A stretch of DNA of 64,000 nucleotides from Bacillota bacterium (GCA_009711615.1 VENI01000011.1:62001-126000); one strand, 5' to 3'. Positions 44,861-52,994 are shown, counted from the stretch's first letter. Translations and numbers: made by a program. The notes: generated from the sequence alone by a model not told the origin.

Positions 44861-44886
44861 CCATATCAACTGGTAAACAGCGCTTT
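44861..44886. repeat. Right attachment site (18-bp arm plus core CTTT)
   Basis: Arm CCATATCAACTGGTAAAC (44861-44878), exact inverse of 35513-35530, then CTTT core at 44883-44886 within the cotJC frame. Confidence 0.88.
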
Positions 44887-45048
44887 TGCTCTTTTAGTTG
44901 GCATTGTATAGCGCTGGTTTAAATATCGTAGCGCTGCAGAAAGTTCTCCGTCTGGTCCACCATATTGGGTAAGTAGGAATTTAGCCATTTTTACATCAGG
45001 CTTACTTACCCGAATAGGGTGCTCTAATTTTTTCTCATATATCCACAT
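44866..45048 (-). CDS. cotJC: Spore coat protein CotJC, 5' segment (truncated by the element)
   Basis: The frame begins MWIYEKKLEHPIRV, includes QYGGPDGELSAALRYLNQRY and reaches PTKRA at the junction (44887). It then runs six codons into the element (KALFTS) before a stop at 44866. This holds the first metal-ligand glutamate (DGELSA) of the Mn-catalase-like fold, while the other ligands are on the 3' segment at 35096-35506. ATG after GGAGGGACT, 14 bp after cotJB. Restored by deletion of the 9,380-bp element. Confidence 0.92.
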   Translation of the reverse strand: MWIYEKKLEHPIRVSKPDVKMAKFLLTQYGGPDGELSAALRYLNQRYTMPTKRAKALFTS

Positions 45049-45062
45049 AGGGTAAGTCCCTC

Positions 45063-45320
45063 CTAATATTCAATTTCCCATGGCCACGGTGTTTCAATCC
45101 ATCCCCACGGATAATATACTGGGGCGAATCCACAAACACTTAATGCCCCACAGTACGCTTCATATTCTGTTTTTATCCGGTTAACTCTGTCACATGCCTG
45201 CACATAATCATCGTATGCCTGCCGATCTTCTGGATGAGTGTCCAGATAAAGGTTTAATTCTACCAAAACAAATTGCCAATCCATTAGTTGGCAAAGAAGC
45301 TCTTTACATCTTGGATGCAT
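45063..45320 (-). CDS. cotJB: Spore coat protein CotJB
   Basis: 85 residues; CotJB pattern LLCQLMDWQFVLVELNLYLD, THPEDRQAYDDY, and a Trp/Pro-rich end (YYPWGWIETPWPWE). Part of the inner spore coat with CotJA and CotJC. ATG 18 bp after cotJA. Confidence 0.93.
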   Translation of the reverse strand: MHPRCKELLCQLMDWQFVLVELNLYLDTHPEDRQAYDDYVQACDRVNRIKTEYEAYCGALSVCGFAPVYYPWGWIETPWPWEIEY

Positions 45321-45338
45321 ATTATTCCCTCCTCAACT

Positions 45339-45881
45339 TTACTTCTTTTTGCGCAGCATTGGTGGTCTATCGTTCATATACGGAATAGGAACCACCGGTG
45401 GGCATCTATCTGAATAGTAAGGGCTGTACAGTTCAGGGAACAGTGTGCCCTTCTCGTTAGCTTCCTCTGGAGAGTATTGACGCCAGTATTGCTGCCATGG
45501 AATATAGGCGTAGCCCAGGCACTGTAGTGGGTAATAATATCCTGGATATGGATACGGTCCGCAACCGTAATCCGGTCCTACATTGGGGTAATCAGGGTAT
45601 TCTGGGTAGTCTGGATAGTCTGGACACCCCGGGCAATGGTCTGGGTAATCGGGATATTCAGGGTAATCAGGATAACCTTGGTAATTGCCATTGCAACCCT
45701 CACTTTGTATTGGTTCTTGATTAACATATTCTTCATGAGGCATATTCTCTTGTACAGGTTCCTGCATTTCTAATTTCTCTTCTACCGGCATAGAATGCTC
45801 TGGCTTTTTTAAGGGTGCCGGGGCATCTTTAGGTTTTTTAAAATCACCCTCACCATTACCGGGTTTGAAGACAATTTTCAT
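45339..45881 (-). CDS. cotJA: Spore coat protein CotJA with long low-complexity N-terminal extension
   Basis: 180 residues, about twice the usual CotJA length. The C-terminal about 70 residues carry the CotJA core (LQCLGYAYIPWQQYW, GTLFPELYSPY). Before it come an acidic Glu/Pro stretch and a run of PDYPEYPDYP repeats (about 75-110). The Tyr/Pro repeats could be targets for coat cross-linking. ATG after AAGGGAGG; first gene of the cotJ operon. Confidence 0.86.
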   Translation of the reverse strand: MKIVFKPGNGEGDFKKPKDAPAPLKKPEHSMPVEEKLEMQEPVQENMPHEEYVNQEPIQSEGCNGNYQGYPDYPEYPDYPDHCPGCPDYPDYPEYPDYPNVGPDYGCGPYPYPGYYYPLQCLGYAYIPWQQYWRQYSPEEANEKGTLFPELYSPYYSDRCPPVVPIPYMNDRPPMLRKKK

Positions 45882-46061
45882 AATGAAGCCTCCCTTAGAT
45901 TTTTTTTATCTTATGTTTCAATCCCATGAATTGACACTTTTGACACATAATTTCTTTTTTAGTAAATAATAAAATAAATATTGTATAGTTTTGTAAATAA
46001 TTAAAAGGAATTTAACAACAAAGCTATAATTTATAAACAAACAACAAGGGAGTGTTTCAAA

Positions 46062-47318
46062 ATGCAGCAATTACAAACCTTAACCGTATATCGCCAAATT
46101 TTAAATGACGCAGTTGTTCAATTGATGATAGAACTGCTAAGAACTGAAAACTCAGAGGAAAAAGCAATTATTTTTGGAGAACTATACTACAATTTAGCTA
46201 TAGAAAATGAAAACAATGTATTCTTTGTCAGTAATGGTTGGCAAAATCATTTGCTAAATTTATTGTTGTATGACGACAACCCCTTCACCCGCCAGACTTC
46301 AGTAAATAACCTTGATATCAGCCCGTCTTTATATCGAGCGGCCCAACATGATCTGCAGTGCTTGACCAGTTTATTTCAAGTCGATACTACTTTGGATGTA
46401 AAACTGGCACCATGGGATAAAATGGTAACTACTAATGATAGATTAATTAGAAATTATTATGAAAATGGATATTCAGAAAAGATAGTCCAAACATTACTTG
46501 CTTCAGATAACTGGAGTAACTGTATTGATCTTTTAATAAACTACTATTATACTGCAGGTTCAGGTATTTTTGGACGCTACCACACGTTACGCTGGGATGG
46601 TGAGAAGCGCTGCCTTACTGGTGTAGCAAACCCTGACCCGATTCAAATAACAGATTTAATTGGTTACCAGAAAGAACGGCAGAAAGTATTGGATAATACA
46701 GAGGCGTTTTTGTCAGGAAGCACCGGAAATAACGTTTTACTTTATGGCGACCGGGGAACAGGTAAGTCATCCACTATCAAAGCATTGCCAAACACATATG
46801 GAGGGATAGGACTGAGATTAATAGAGGTGCCAAAACAGTTTTTATCACACTTCCCAACTTTAGTTCAACTGTTAAATGGCCGCCCCCAGTACTATATTTT
46901 GTTTGTTGATGATTTATCCTTTGAAGACTCCGAGGTTGAATACAAGGCTCTAAAAGCTGTAATGGAAGGGGGAGTGGAATTAAAACCAAAAAATGTACTG
47001 GTATATGCCACTTCCAATCGACGCCACTTAATCAGGGAAAATTTCAGTGAACGCCAGCATGATGATGTCCATGCTGCAGACACCATGGAAGAAAAGCTAT
47101 CCTTATCTGACCGGTTTGGATTAACGGTAACCTTTACCGCACCGGATCAAAAACAATATCTAGAAATTGTGCAGGGTTTAGCCAACCGCCGGGGCTTACG
47201 TTTTGATGAAAAGGAACTTCATAGCAAAGCATTACAGTGGGTATTAAACCACAGCGGCCGTTCAGGCAGGCTGGCAAAACAGTTTATTGACCACATGGAA
47301 GGACGAAAAAAGAATTAA
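46062..47318 (+). CDS. DUF815-family AAA ATPase
   Basis: 418 residues: helical N-terminal half, then a P-loop ATPase with Walker A YGDRGTGKSS near 233-242 and Walker B FVDDLSF near 287. YATSNRRHLIRENF is the family signature with the sensor region. The cellular role is unknown. Divergent from cotJA. After it (47349-47370) a GC hairpin without a T-run may end the transcript. Confidence 0.9.
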   Translation: MQQLQTLTVYRQILNDAVVQLMIELLRTENSEEKAIIFGELYYNLAIENENNVFFVSNGWQNHLLNLLLYDDNPFTRQTSVNNLDISPSLYRAAQHDLQCLTSLFQVDTTLDVKLAPWDKMVTTNDRLIRNYYENGYSEKIVQTLLASDNWSNCIDLLINYYYTAGSGIFGRYHTLRWDGEKRCLTGVANPDPIQITDLIGYQKERQKVLDNTEAFLSGSTGNNVLLYGDRGTGKSSTIKALPNTYGGIGLRLIEVPKQFLSHFPTLVQLLNGRPQYYILFVDDLSFEDSEVEYKALKAVMEGGVELKPKNVLVYATSNRRHLIRENFSERQHDDVHAADTMEEKLSLSDRFGLTVTFTAPDQKQYLEIVQGLANRRGLRFDEKELHSKALQWVLNHSGRSGRLAKQFIDHMEGRKKN

Positions 47319-47432
47319 GAATGGGATCATGTTATTATGCATGATAACGGGCGGGCGTGGAAACCCGCCCTACCCTAGACAACCTTCAAATATTTGTATC
47401 GCAAAATAAACGGATCAGCGGGGGCACCGATT

Positions 47433-47472
47433 TCATTCTGGATTCTGTCTCCTGACTCCTGAATTCTTGACC
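47433..47472 (-). repeat. Simple degenerate repeat (GAATTCAGGAGTCAGGAG type)
   Basis: A stretch of GACTCCTGAATTC-like units, seen again near 60548-60573. It encodes the tail of the YkgJ-like protein. Confidence 0.5.
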
Positions 47473-48017
47473 GTTAATTCACCTTCCCACACTACCTCTG
47501 GAAGATAGCCCTCCTGTTCCCTTTCTCGGGAATCCATAGTTACCAAGTCAAAAATACGGTGGTCTTTTAATAGTTCCCGCCAACTTCTTGCCACTATATC
47601 AATAAAATCATTGCGTAGCGGGATTCTATGGGTTATTAGAGGGCAGGAATAAGGTAAGTCAATTGTTTCATGAATTAACAATAGCGTATTATCCCTCATC
47701 AAATGAGGGGTTAGCGGGAAGAAACGGCAACTTAGTGGTCTTTTTTCCCTGGGGCAGGGTTTTGTACAACGAATAAAATTCACCGGATACTGCCAGGAAG
47801 GCGGAAACTCGTCTTCTTCCGGATGGCGATGTTCCCAGCGCAGCCAATCTTCTTTATCGGTAAACATTGCTTCTTCCCCAGGATAAAGGTACATGCCTAT
47901 AGAATCTTCTCCATCAGGCTGGCAGCAAATGCTTTTACACATTTTACCGCAATCACTCTCCAACGGAGTTATGTTAGCTGTTATTTGATACAGTTTCTTA
48001 TAGTCTACAGTTCTCAT
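47433..48017 (-). CDS. Cysteine-cluster protein, YkgJ-like
   Basis: About 194 residues. Cysteines cluster as CGKMCKSICCQ near the start and CTKPCPREKRPLSCRFFP in the middle, as in YkgJ/CxxCxxCC metal-cluster proteins; the role is unknown. The ATG at 48015-48017 is favoured by GGTGGG upstream. The C-terminal residues VKNSGVRRQNPE are encoded by a simple AGGAGTCAGGAG-type repeat that seems to have invaded the 3' end. Confidence 0.72.
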   Translation of the reverse strand: MRTVDYKKLYQITANITPLESDCGKMCKSICCQPDGEDSIGMYLYPGEEAMFTDKEDWLRWEHRHPEEDEFPPSWQYPVNFIRCTKPCPREKRPLSCRFFPLTPHLMRDNTLLLIHETIDLPYSCPLITHRIPLRNDFIDIVARSWRELLKDHRIFDLVTMDSREREQEGYLPEVVWEGELTVKNSGVRRQNPE

Positions 48018-48038
48018 TGTTTTAGTATATCCCACCAT

Positions 48039-48917
48039 TTACAGTTTAAGCAGTCTTTGCATATCCCTTGGCAGTGGTGAATTAAATTGCAATTTACTGC
48101 CGGTAACAGGGTGTGTTAAACTAACCCGGCAGCAGTGAAGAGCCTGCCTGTTAATACCTTCACTTCTACCTCCGTAAAGATCATCACCCACCAGCGGATG
48201 ACCAATATGACTCATGTGTACTCTTATTTGATGAGTGCGCCCTGTTTCTAATCGAATCTGCACCAGAGCCTTATTATGTAAAGAACTGACTACACTGTAG
48301 TGTGTAACAGCCCGGCGCCCGCTTTGGTGTACTCTGTGTTTCACAGCGCTATCTTCACACCGGGCAATGGGAAGAGCAATTATGGCTTGGCGCTGCTTTA
48401 TTTGCCCGTGCACCACTGCAGCATATTCTCGCTGAAAATCAGCAGTATGTAACTGCTTGCATAGCAGATTGCTGGCATAGGGGTTTTTAGCTATCACCAC
48501 TAAACCGGAAGTATTTCTATCTAAACGGGATATCGGATGAAAAGTTCCTTCTATATTATTCTGATTATAATAATAAATAACAGCATTGGCCAGTGTGTTG
48601 TAGGGTTCATGCTTTAATGGGTGAACCAACATGTTGGGCGGTTTTTTTAGTATCAGCAGGTGCTGGTCTTCATGAATAATATTAAGCGGTATCGGTTGAG
48701 GGTGGATAGTTGTATTTGACTGTAGCTCGATATTAAAACTAAGCAAATCCCCTTTCTGTACCCTCTGCTTCAAATAAATGGGGCTGTTATTTAAATGTAC
48801 TCCTGAATTCTTTTTTAATTTGCGCATCATTGTGGTGGAAAGCCCCAATTTACTACGCAGCAAGCCCTCTGCCGTCCGACCTTCTTCATCGGAAGTGACA
48901 GTATGAGTTATTTGCAT
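48039..48917 (-). CDS. RluA-family pseudouridine synthase
   Basis: 292 residues. S4-like N-terminal part (LLRSKLGLSTTMMRKLKK), catalytic ISRLDRNTSGLVV with the reactive Asp, and RTHQIRVHMSHIGHPLVGD. Modifies U to pseudouridine in rRNA or tRNA. The ATG at 48915-48917 has GAGGGTAAGG upstream; the frame extends into the tRNA-Gly gene and so cannot start earlier. Confidence 0.92.
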   Translation of the reverse strand: MQITHTVTSDEEGRTAEGLLRSKLGLSTTMMRKLKKNSGVHLNNSPIYLKQRVQKGDLLSFNIELQSNTTIHPQPIPLNIIHEDQHLLILKKPPNMLVHPLKHEPYNTLANAVIYYYNQNNIEGTFHPISRLDRNTSGLVVIAKNPYASNLLCKQLHTADFQREYAAVVHGQIKQRQAIIALPIARCEDSAVKHRVHQSGRRAVTHYSVVSSLHNKALVQIRLETGRTHQIRVHMSHIGHPLVGDDLYGGRSEGINRQALHCCRVSLTHPVTGSKLQFNSPLPRDMQRLLKL

Positions 48918-48966
48918 AATCCTTACCCTCAACTTTTTCATTTGGATAAAAACACTTATATAGCAA

Positions 48967-48992
48967 AAAGACCAGGTATATTCCTGGTCTTT
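48967..48992 (-). terminator. Terminator of the tRNA cluster
   Basis: AAAGACCAGG/CCTGGTCTTT stem, T5 run on the minus strand. Confidence 0.8.
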
Positions 48993-48994
48993 AC

Positions 48995-49069
48995 TGGAGC
49001 GGAAGACGAGATTCGAACTCGCGACCCTCGCCTTGGCAAGGCGATGCTCTACCACTGAGCTACTTCCGC
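48995..49069 (-). tRNA. tRNA-Gly (GCC), copy 1
   Basis: Acceptor GCGGAAG/CTTCCGC, anticodon loop CTTGCCAAG, T-arm GTTCGAATC, encoded CCA. Identical in sequence to the copy at 49209-49283. Confidence 0.96.
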
Positions 49070-49073
49070 AAGA

Positions 49074-49149
49074 TGGCGGAGCTGACGAGACTTGAACTCG
49101 CGATCTCCGGCTTGACAGGCCGGCATGTTAACCACTACACCACAGCTCC
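49074..49149 (-). tRNA. tRNA-Asp (GTC), copy 1
   Basis: Acceptor GGAGCTG/CAGCTCC, anticodon GTC in CCTGTCAAG, T-arm GTTCAAGTC, encoded CCA. Confidence 0.96.
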
Positions 49150-49208
49150 ACTTATTTAATCATGTATAATTATAATTTACAACAACTTAACCTAGATGTC
49201 AACTAGAA

Positions 49209-49283
49209 TGGAGCGGAAGACGAGATTCGAACTCGCGACCCTCGCCTTGGCAAGGCGATGCTCTACCACTGAGCTACTTCCGC
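49209..49283 (-). tRNA. tRNA-Gly (GCC), copy 2
   Basis: Same sequence and features as copy 1, 214 bp away; part of a duplicated Asp-Gly cassette. Confidence 0.96.
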
Positions 49284-49288
49284 ATGAT

Positions 49289-49364
49289 TGGCGGAGCTGA
49301 CGAGACTTGAACTCGCGATCTCCGGCTTGACAGGCCGGCATGTTAACCACTACACCACAGCTCC
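49289..49364 (-). tRNA. tRNA-Asp (GTC), copy 2
   Basis: Same sequence as copy 1; first tRNA of the minus-strand cluster. Confidence 0.96.
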
Positions 49365-49531
49365 ATATCCTTTTTTTACTAGGGTTTGTCGTTCAGCGAC
49401 AAATACTAATTTACAATAATTCACGCAAAAAGTCAACAGTTTTAATCAAGAAATTTTTTTAAATTTTTTCAGGATTTTATGAAAGAAATATGATTTGATA
49501 ACCGTCATAAATGTAGAGCCAAAGGAAAGAG

Positions 49532-50149
49532 TTGATAAACTTGCCTGTAACAGATGAACTATTGGTTAAAAAGGCACAGCAGGGCAATCTGGTGGCATAT
49601 GGAGAGTTGGTCGAACGCTACCAACACCATGTTTACAGTTTAGGCTACAAGCTACTTAAATCCCCCCATGAAGCACAAGATGCTGCCCAGGAAATATTTA
49701 TTCGTACCCATAAGGCGTTACCAACATTCAAAGGGCAGTCTAAATTTTCCACCTGGCTTTACCGCATTGCCACCAACCACTGCCTGGACACCCTGCGGCG
49801 TAACCAACGGGAACAGAACAAAAACGTGGATTGGAATAACAATAATAACCAAATTAGTACATCAGATGCGGGTAGTCAACCTGAGGAAGCCCTGCTGAAC
49901 AAAGAAAAACAGCAGGCAGTAAAAAGATCTTTAGATGCGTTACCCGATAAATATCGTCTACCCCTGATACTGCATCATTATCAAGAGTTAAGTTACCGCC
50001 AAACGGCGGAGGTGCTGGAAATCGGTGAAGCTGCTGTGGCCACCAGAATTCACCGGGCCAAGCAAATGTTAAAAGAGAAACTTTCGGGAGGTGTCGCTGA
50101 TGAACTGTCAAGAAACAAGAGAAAATCTGAACGCTTATTTGGCCAGTGA
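49532..50149 (+). CDS. ECF RNA polymerase sigma factor
   Basis: 205 residues: region 2 (YGELVERYQHHVYSLGYKLL, DAAQEIFIRTHKAL) and region 4 (LPDKYRLPLILHHYQELSYRQTAEVLEIGEAAVATRIHRAKQML, given here by its ends LPDKYR and HRAKQML). TTG start after AAAGGAAAG. It overlaps the anti-sigma gene by 50 bp, a typical pair. Likely responds to envelope stress and controls this operon. Confidence 0.93.
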   Translation: MINLPVTDELLVKKAQQGNLVAYGELVERYQHHVYSLGYKLLKSPHEAQDAAQEIFIRTHKALPTFKGQSKFSTWLYRIATNHCLDTLRRNQREQNKNVDWNNNNNQISTSDAGSQPEEALLNKEKQQAVKRSLDALPDKYRLPLILHHYQELSYRQTAEVLEIGEAAVATRIHRAKQMLKEKLSGGVADELSRNKRKSERLFGQ

Positions 50150-50570
50150 ACACCAGTTATTTGATAAAGCAAAACTGGAAAAACACCTGGATAATTGCCC
50201 CCAGTGTCAAGGGGAGCTAGAACAATTACAAGCACTTAATAATATGCTGAACAGTCTTCCCAACCAAGGGGCACCGGCTTCATTAAAAACAGACATATTA
50301 GCGACACTATCTAAGCCTAATAGTAAATCATCGCCTATTAATAAAGGAAAGTTGGTAAGGGACTTACTGGCAGCGGCAGCAGTTTCTCTGGCCATATTCT
50401 GGAGTGGGTTACCACTTTTTAACGGTACTGATGTAGATAAAGTTAACCAAAGTTTTAATAAGTTGGCAGCCAATTATACCCAGGCCACCGGCAGTATAGT
50501 AAACAAAACCGTCAACTGGGTAGATAAAACTAACAACAAAATTCACATTAAGGAGTGGAAAATCAAATGA
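50100..50570 (+). CDS. Anti-sigma factor with zinc-finger (ZAS) motif and one membrane helix
   Basis: About 156 residues. N-terminal Cys (MNCQETREN) and KHLDNCPQC form the HxxxCxxC zinc anti-sigma motif; one membrane helix about 85-103 (DLLAAAAVSLAIFWSGLPLF). Would hold the sigma factor at the membrane. The ATG at 50100 follows GGGAGGTG; GTG at 50091 overlaps it. The stop overlaps the next start (ATGA). Confidence 0.88.
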   Translation: MNCQETRENLNAYLASEHQLFDKAKLEKHLDNCPQCQGELEQLQALNNMLNSLPNQGAPASLKTDILATLSKPNSKSSPINKGKLVRDLLAAAAVSLAIFWSGLPLFNGTDVDKVNQSFNKLAANYTQATGSIVNKTVNWVDKTNNKIHIKEWKIK

Positions 50571-51193
50571 GATGCGAATATCACCCTGAAATTGAAGCCC
50601 AGGCGGTATGCTCTACTTGCAACAAAGCAATTTGTGAGCAGTGCCGCCTGGAATTAAAAGAAAAAGATTACTGCCGCAATTGTGTGGAAAACCAGTTGGA
50701 TGAAATGGACGTACCAACAGTTAGTGGAAATAAAAGCCGTTTTCTTTCCTTTATACTGTCAATTCTCCCTGGAGTAGGCTATATGTACCTGGGGTTAATG
50801 CAACGAGGAACACAGGCCTTACTACTTTTCTTTGGGACCATTTTCATTTCATCATTTACAGGCATTGGTGAGATATCTGGCCTACTGCCAATATTGATTT
50901 TCTATAGTATTTTTGATACCCAGCAGTTAGTGGCTAAGTTAAATTCAGGCCTTAATGTACAAGATCGACAGCTGTTTTCTTGGAGCAAGTTGCCCAGTCG
51001 CAGTAACCTTTTGGGTTACGGGTTAATAATAGTTGGCATTTTGGCAATGATAGACAACTTAGTACCTATGGTACCGTGGTTTGCCCAATATCAATTTATG
51101 TTTAAACGTGTTGTACCGTCCTTAGCAGTGATAGCCTTAGGTGTGTATATCCTTTACCGTAGCACCAGAAAGGAGGCAACAGGAAGTGAATAA
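50567..51193 (+). CDS. B-box zinc-finger and TM2-like membrane protein
   Basis: About 208 residues. The N-terminal B-box-like zinc finger (CEYHPEIEAQAVCSTCNK, CEQCRLEL, YCRNC) is followed by four to five membrane helices starting with SFILSILPGVGYMYLGL, as in TM2-domain proteins. The ATG at 50567 has AAGGAGTGG upstream. Third gene of the ECF operon; presumably an envelope sensor or effector. Confidence 0.8.
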   Translation: MRCEYHPEIEAQAVCSTCNKAICEQCRLELKEKDYCRNCVENQLDEMDVPTVSGNKSRFLSFILSILPGVGYMYLGLMQRGTQALLLFFGTIFISSFTGIGEISGLLPILIFYSIFDTQQLVAKLNSGLNVQDRQLFSWSKLPSRSNLLGYGLIIVGILAMIDNLVPMVPWFAQYQFMFKRVVPSLAVIALGVYILYRSTRKEATGSE

Positions 51194-51545
51194 TAAACCG
51201 GCTATTAACAAAAAGGTGATAAAAACGGGGCCGGTAACTCTATCCCTGGCTTTAATTATCACCGGTATGAGTATGCTGCTTATTAATTTAGGCGGCATAG
51301 AAAGCTTCAATACCCTGTGGAAGTTCTGGCCACTGCTACTAGTTGGCCTGGGAATTGAATATTTTATCCGCAAATTAATCCATAAAGATGTGGACATTCG
51401 TTTTTCAATAGGTAGTATTTTTGCAATTATAATGCTGGTAATTGCAGGTTCTGTTATTAATCTTTTTGCCAACATTAATATTATAGGACCGGAAGGTCTA
51501 ATTGAGGTTTTAAAAGACAGCAACATTTCAATTAAAATCTATTAA
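51186..51545 (+). CDS. LiaI/LiaF-like small membrane protein
   Basis: About 119 residues with three or four membrane helices: PVTLSLALIITGMSMLLINLGG, WPLLLVGLGIEYFI (typical of LiaF/DUF5668 transmembrane regions) and IGSIFAIIMLVIAGSVINLF. The GTG at 51186 follows AAAGGAGG and overlaps the preceding stop. Last gene of the ECF operon. Confidence 0.75.
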   Translation: MNNKPAINKKVIKTGPVTLSLALIITGMSMLLINLGGIESFNTLWKFWPLLLVGLGIEYFIRKLIHKDVDIRFSIGSIFAIIMLVIAGSVINLFANINIIGPEGLIEVLKDSNISIKIY

Positions 51546-51572
51546 GAAGAGGGGTAGCGTCCCTCTTCTTAA
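51542..51572. terminator. Convergent terminator (ECF operon / hslO)
   Basis: A 12-bp perfect stem, TTAAGAAGAGGG and its complement, 7-nt loop. Confidence 0.8.
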
Positions 51573-51576
51573 TTCT

Positions 51577-52461
51577 TCATTTTTTCGTATCCTCAGCTTC
51601 ATTTAGTAACTTCTGCAGATTATTTTTATCAAAATGATACTTTTCTGCGCAGAAATGACATTGCAATTCCGCTTCTCCTTGCTCCTCTATGACATCAGTT
51701 AGCTCGTCCCTGCCCATACTGATTAACACTCCCTCCAGCCTTTCACGACTGCAGTTACAGGAAAAATTCAGTGGCATCTTGTCTAAAATCTTCACATCGA
51801 GACCTACTGTTAACATATGTATCATATCCTCTGGAGTTGCCCCTTGCATGACCAGATCGCTTATCGTAGGTAAAATTGCCAGACCTTGTTCCAGTTTGTC
51901 TAGAGTAGAATCTTCTGCCCCAGGCATCAATTGAACAAGCAAACCACCGGATGCTTGTACACTATTATCTGTTTGCACCAGCACTCCAAGAGACACCGCT
52001 GATGGAGTCTGCTCAGATTTCAGCAGGTATTTTGCCAAGTCCTCCCCTATTTCCCCAGTTTCCAATTCTACGGTACCGGTAAAAGGCTCTTTCAGCCCCA
52101 GGTCTTTACTAACGGACAAAGTGCCCTTGCCAATTGCTGCTCCCACCGCCAGTTTACCCTTTACACTGGTCAGATGAACTTGCGGGTTTTGTACATATCC
52201 CCGCACATTGCCTTGGGCATCTGATGTTACCACAACCGCACCAAGGGGGCCATCCCCCAGTACTCTAATGGTAAGTAGATCTTTCCCTTTCAGGTTTGCC
52301 CCCAACAGCAAAGCAGCAGTCATTGACCTTCCCAGGGCAGAGGTGGCGATGGGCCAAGTGTTGTGCCGCTGTCGGGCTTCTTCAACCAGCTGGGTGGTTA
52401 CACAGGAATAAATTCTAAACTGTTCATCACAGCCAATAGCCTTTACTAAATAATCTTTCAT
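51577..52461 (-). CDS. hslO: Hsp33 redox-regulated chaperone
   Basis: 294 residues; opens MKDYLVKAIGCDEQFRIYS and carries the zinc cysteines CNC and CHFC near 235-270. Oxidation of these cysteines activates holdase activity in disulfide stress. Single gene, divergent from ridA. Confidence 0.95.
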   Translation of the reverse strand: MKDYLVKAIGCDEQFRIYSCVTTQLVEEARQRHNTWPIATSALGRSMTAALLLGANLKGKDLLTIRVLGDGPLGAVVVTSDAQGNVRGYVQNPQVHLTSVKGKLAVGAAIGKGTLSVSKDLGLKEPFTGTVELETGEIGEDLAKYLLKSEQTPSAVSLGVLVQTDNSVQASGGLLVQLMPGAEDSTLDKLEQGLAILPTISDLVMQGATPEDMIHMLTVGLDVKILDKMPLNFSCNCSRERLEGVLISMGRDELTDVIEEQGEAELQCHFCAEKYHFDKNNLQKLLNEAEDTKK

Positions 52462-52583
52462 TTTTGCTCACATCCTCTCTGTCACATTATACCACCACAG
52501 TAAACGGTTTCATAAGCAGCATATTTACAATAAATGTTGTAAATATTAGAATTAATTAATAACCCCCAGGAGGTTTTTAAAAA

Positions 52584-52991
52584 ATGCATAAAAGAATGGT
52601 TATTCAAACCGATAAGGCACCGGCAGCCATCGGTCCATATTCACAGGCAATTAAAATGGGTCCCTTCTTATTTATATCAGGCCAGATACCTATTGACCCA
52701 ATCAGTGGGGAAATTAAGAAAGATGTAAAAGACCAAACTCACCAGTGCCTTAAGAATTTACGAGAAATAGTATTAGAAGCAGGCGGTACTCTGAAAAACA
52801 TTGTAAAAACTTCAGTATTTATTAAGAACATGAACCAGTTTACAGAAATAAACGAGGTATACAGTCAGTATTTCCAAGAAGAACCCCCAGCTAGAGCTTG
52901 TGTTGAAGTGGCCCGACTACCCAAAGATGTTCTGGTGGAAATTGAGGCAGTGGCATTTATCAAACCAACGGAATGTGGTCACTGCGGCTAA
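52584..52991 (+). CDS. ridA: RidA family enamine/imine deaminase
   Basis: 135 residues: [32 protein letters not shown] with the conserved Arg, VEIEAVAF. Removes reactive enamine intermediates. A short extra tail, KPTECGHCG, goes beyond the usual end. ATG after CCAGGAGG. Confidence 0.94.
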   Translation: MHKRMVIQTDKAPAAIGPYSQAIKMGPFLFISGQIPIDPISGEIKKDVKDQTHQCLKNLREIVLEAGGTLKNIVKTSVFIKNMNQFTEINEVYSQYFQEEPPARACVEVARLPKDVLVEIEAVAFIKPTECGHCG

Positions 52992-52994
52992 GTT

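Larger units (their letters stand above)
35507..44886. mobile_element. 9,380-bp serine-recombinase element inserted in cotJC (skin-like)
   Basis: Bounded by a 4-bp direct identity (CTTT on the plus strand) and by 18-bp perfect inverted arms. Joining the ends would give a 50-bp attP: 18-bp arm, 14-bp spacer, 18-bp arm. The exact centre of that site (AA on the minus strand) falls inside the 4-bp identity, as expected for large serine recombinases. Excision restores cotJC in frame. Contents: recombinase, tiny protein, Fic protein, gerA-type operon, tyrosine recombinase, PIN-like protein, second tiny protein. No phage structural genes are seen. Sporulation-linked excision is inferred by analogy with the skin element in sigK. 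Confidence 0.9.

Noticed and set aside
35513-44878. The inverted 18-bp arms as an invertible DNA switch
   Set aside because: Inversion would not rejoin the cotJC parts, which lie in the same orientation. The direct CTTT identity and central AA fit excision and an attP palindrome instead.
48918-49055. N-terminal extension of the RluA-type synthase
   Set aside because: It would translate through the tRNA terminator and tRNA-Gly; a good ribosome site supports 48917.
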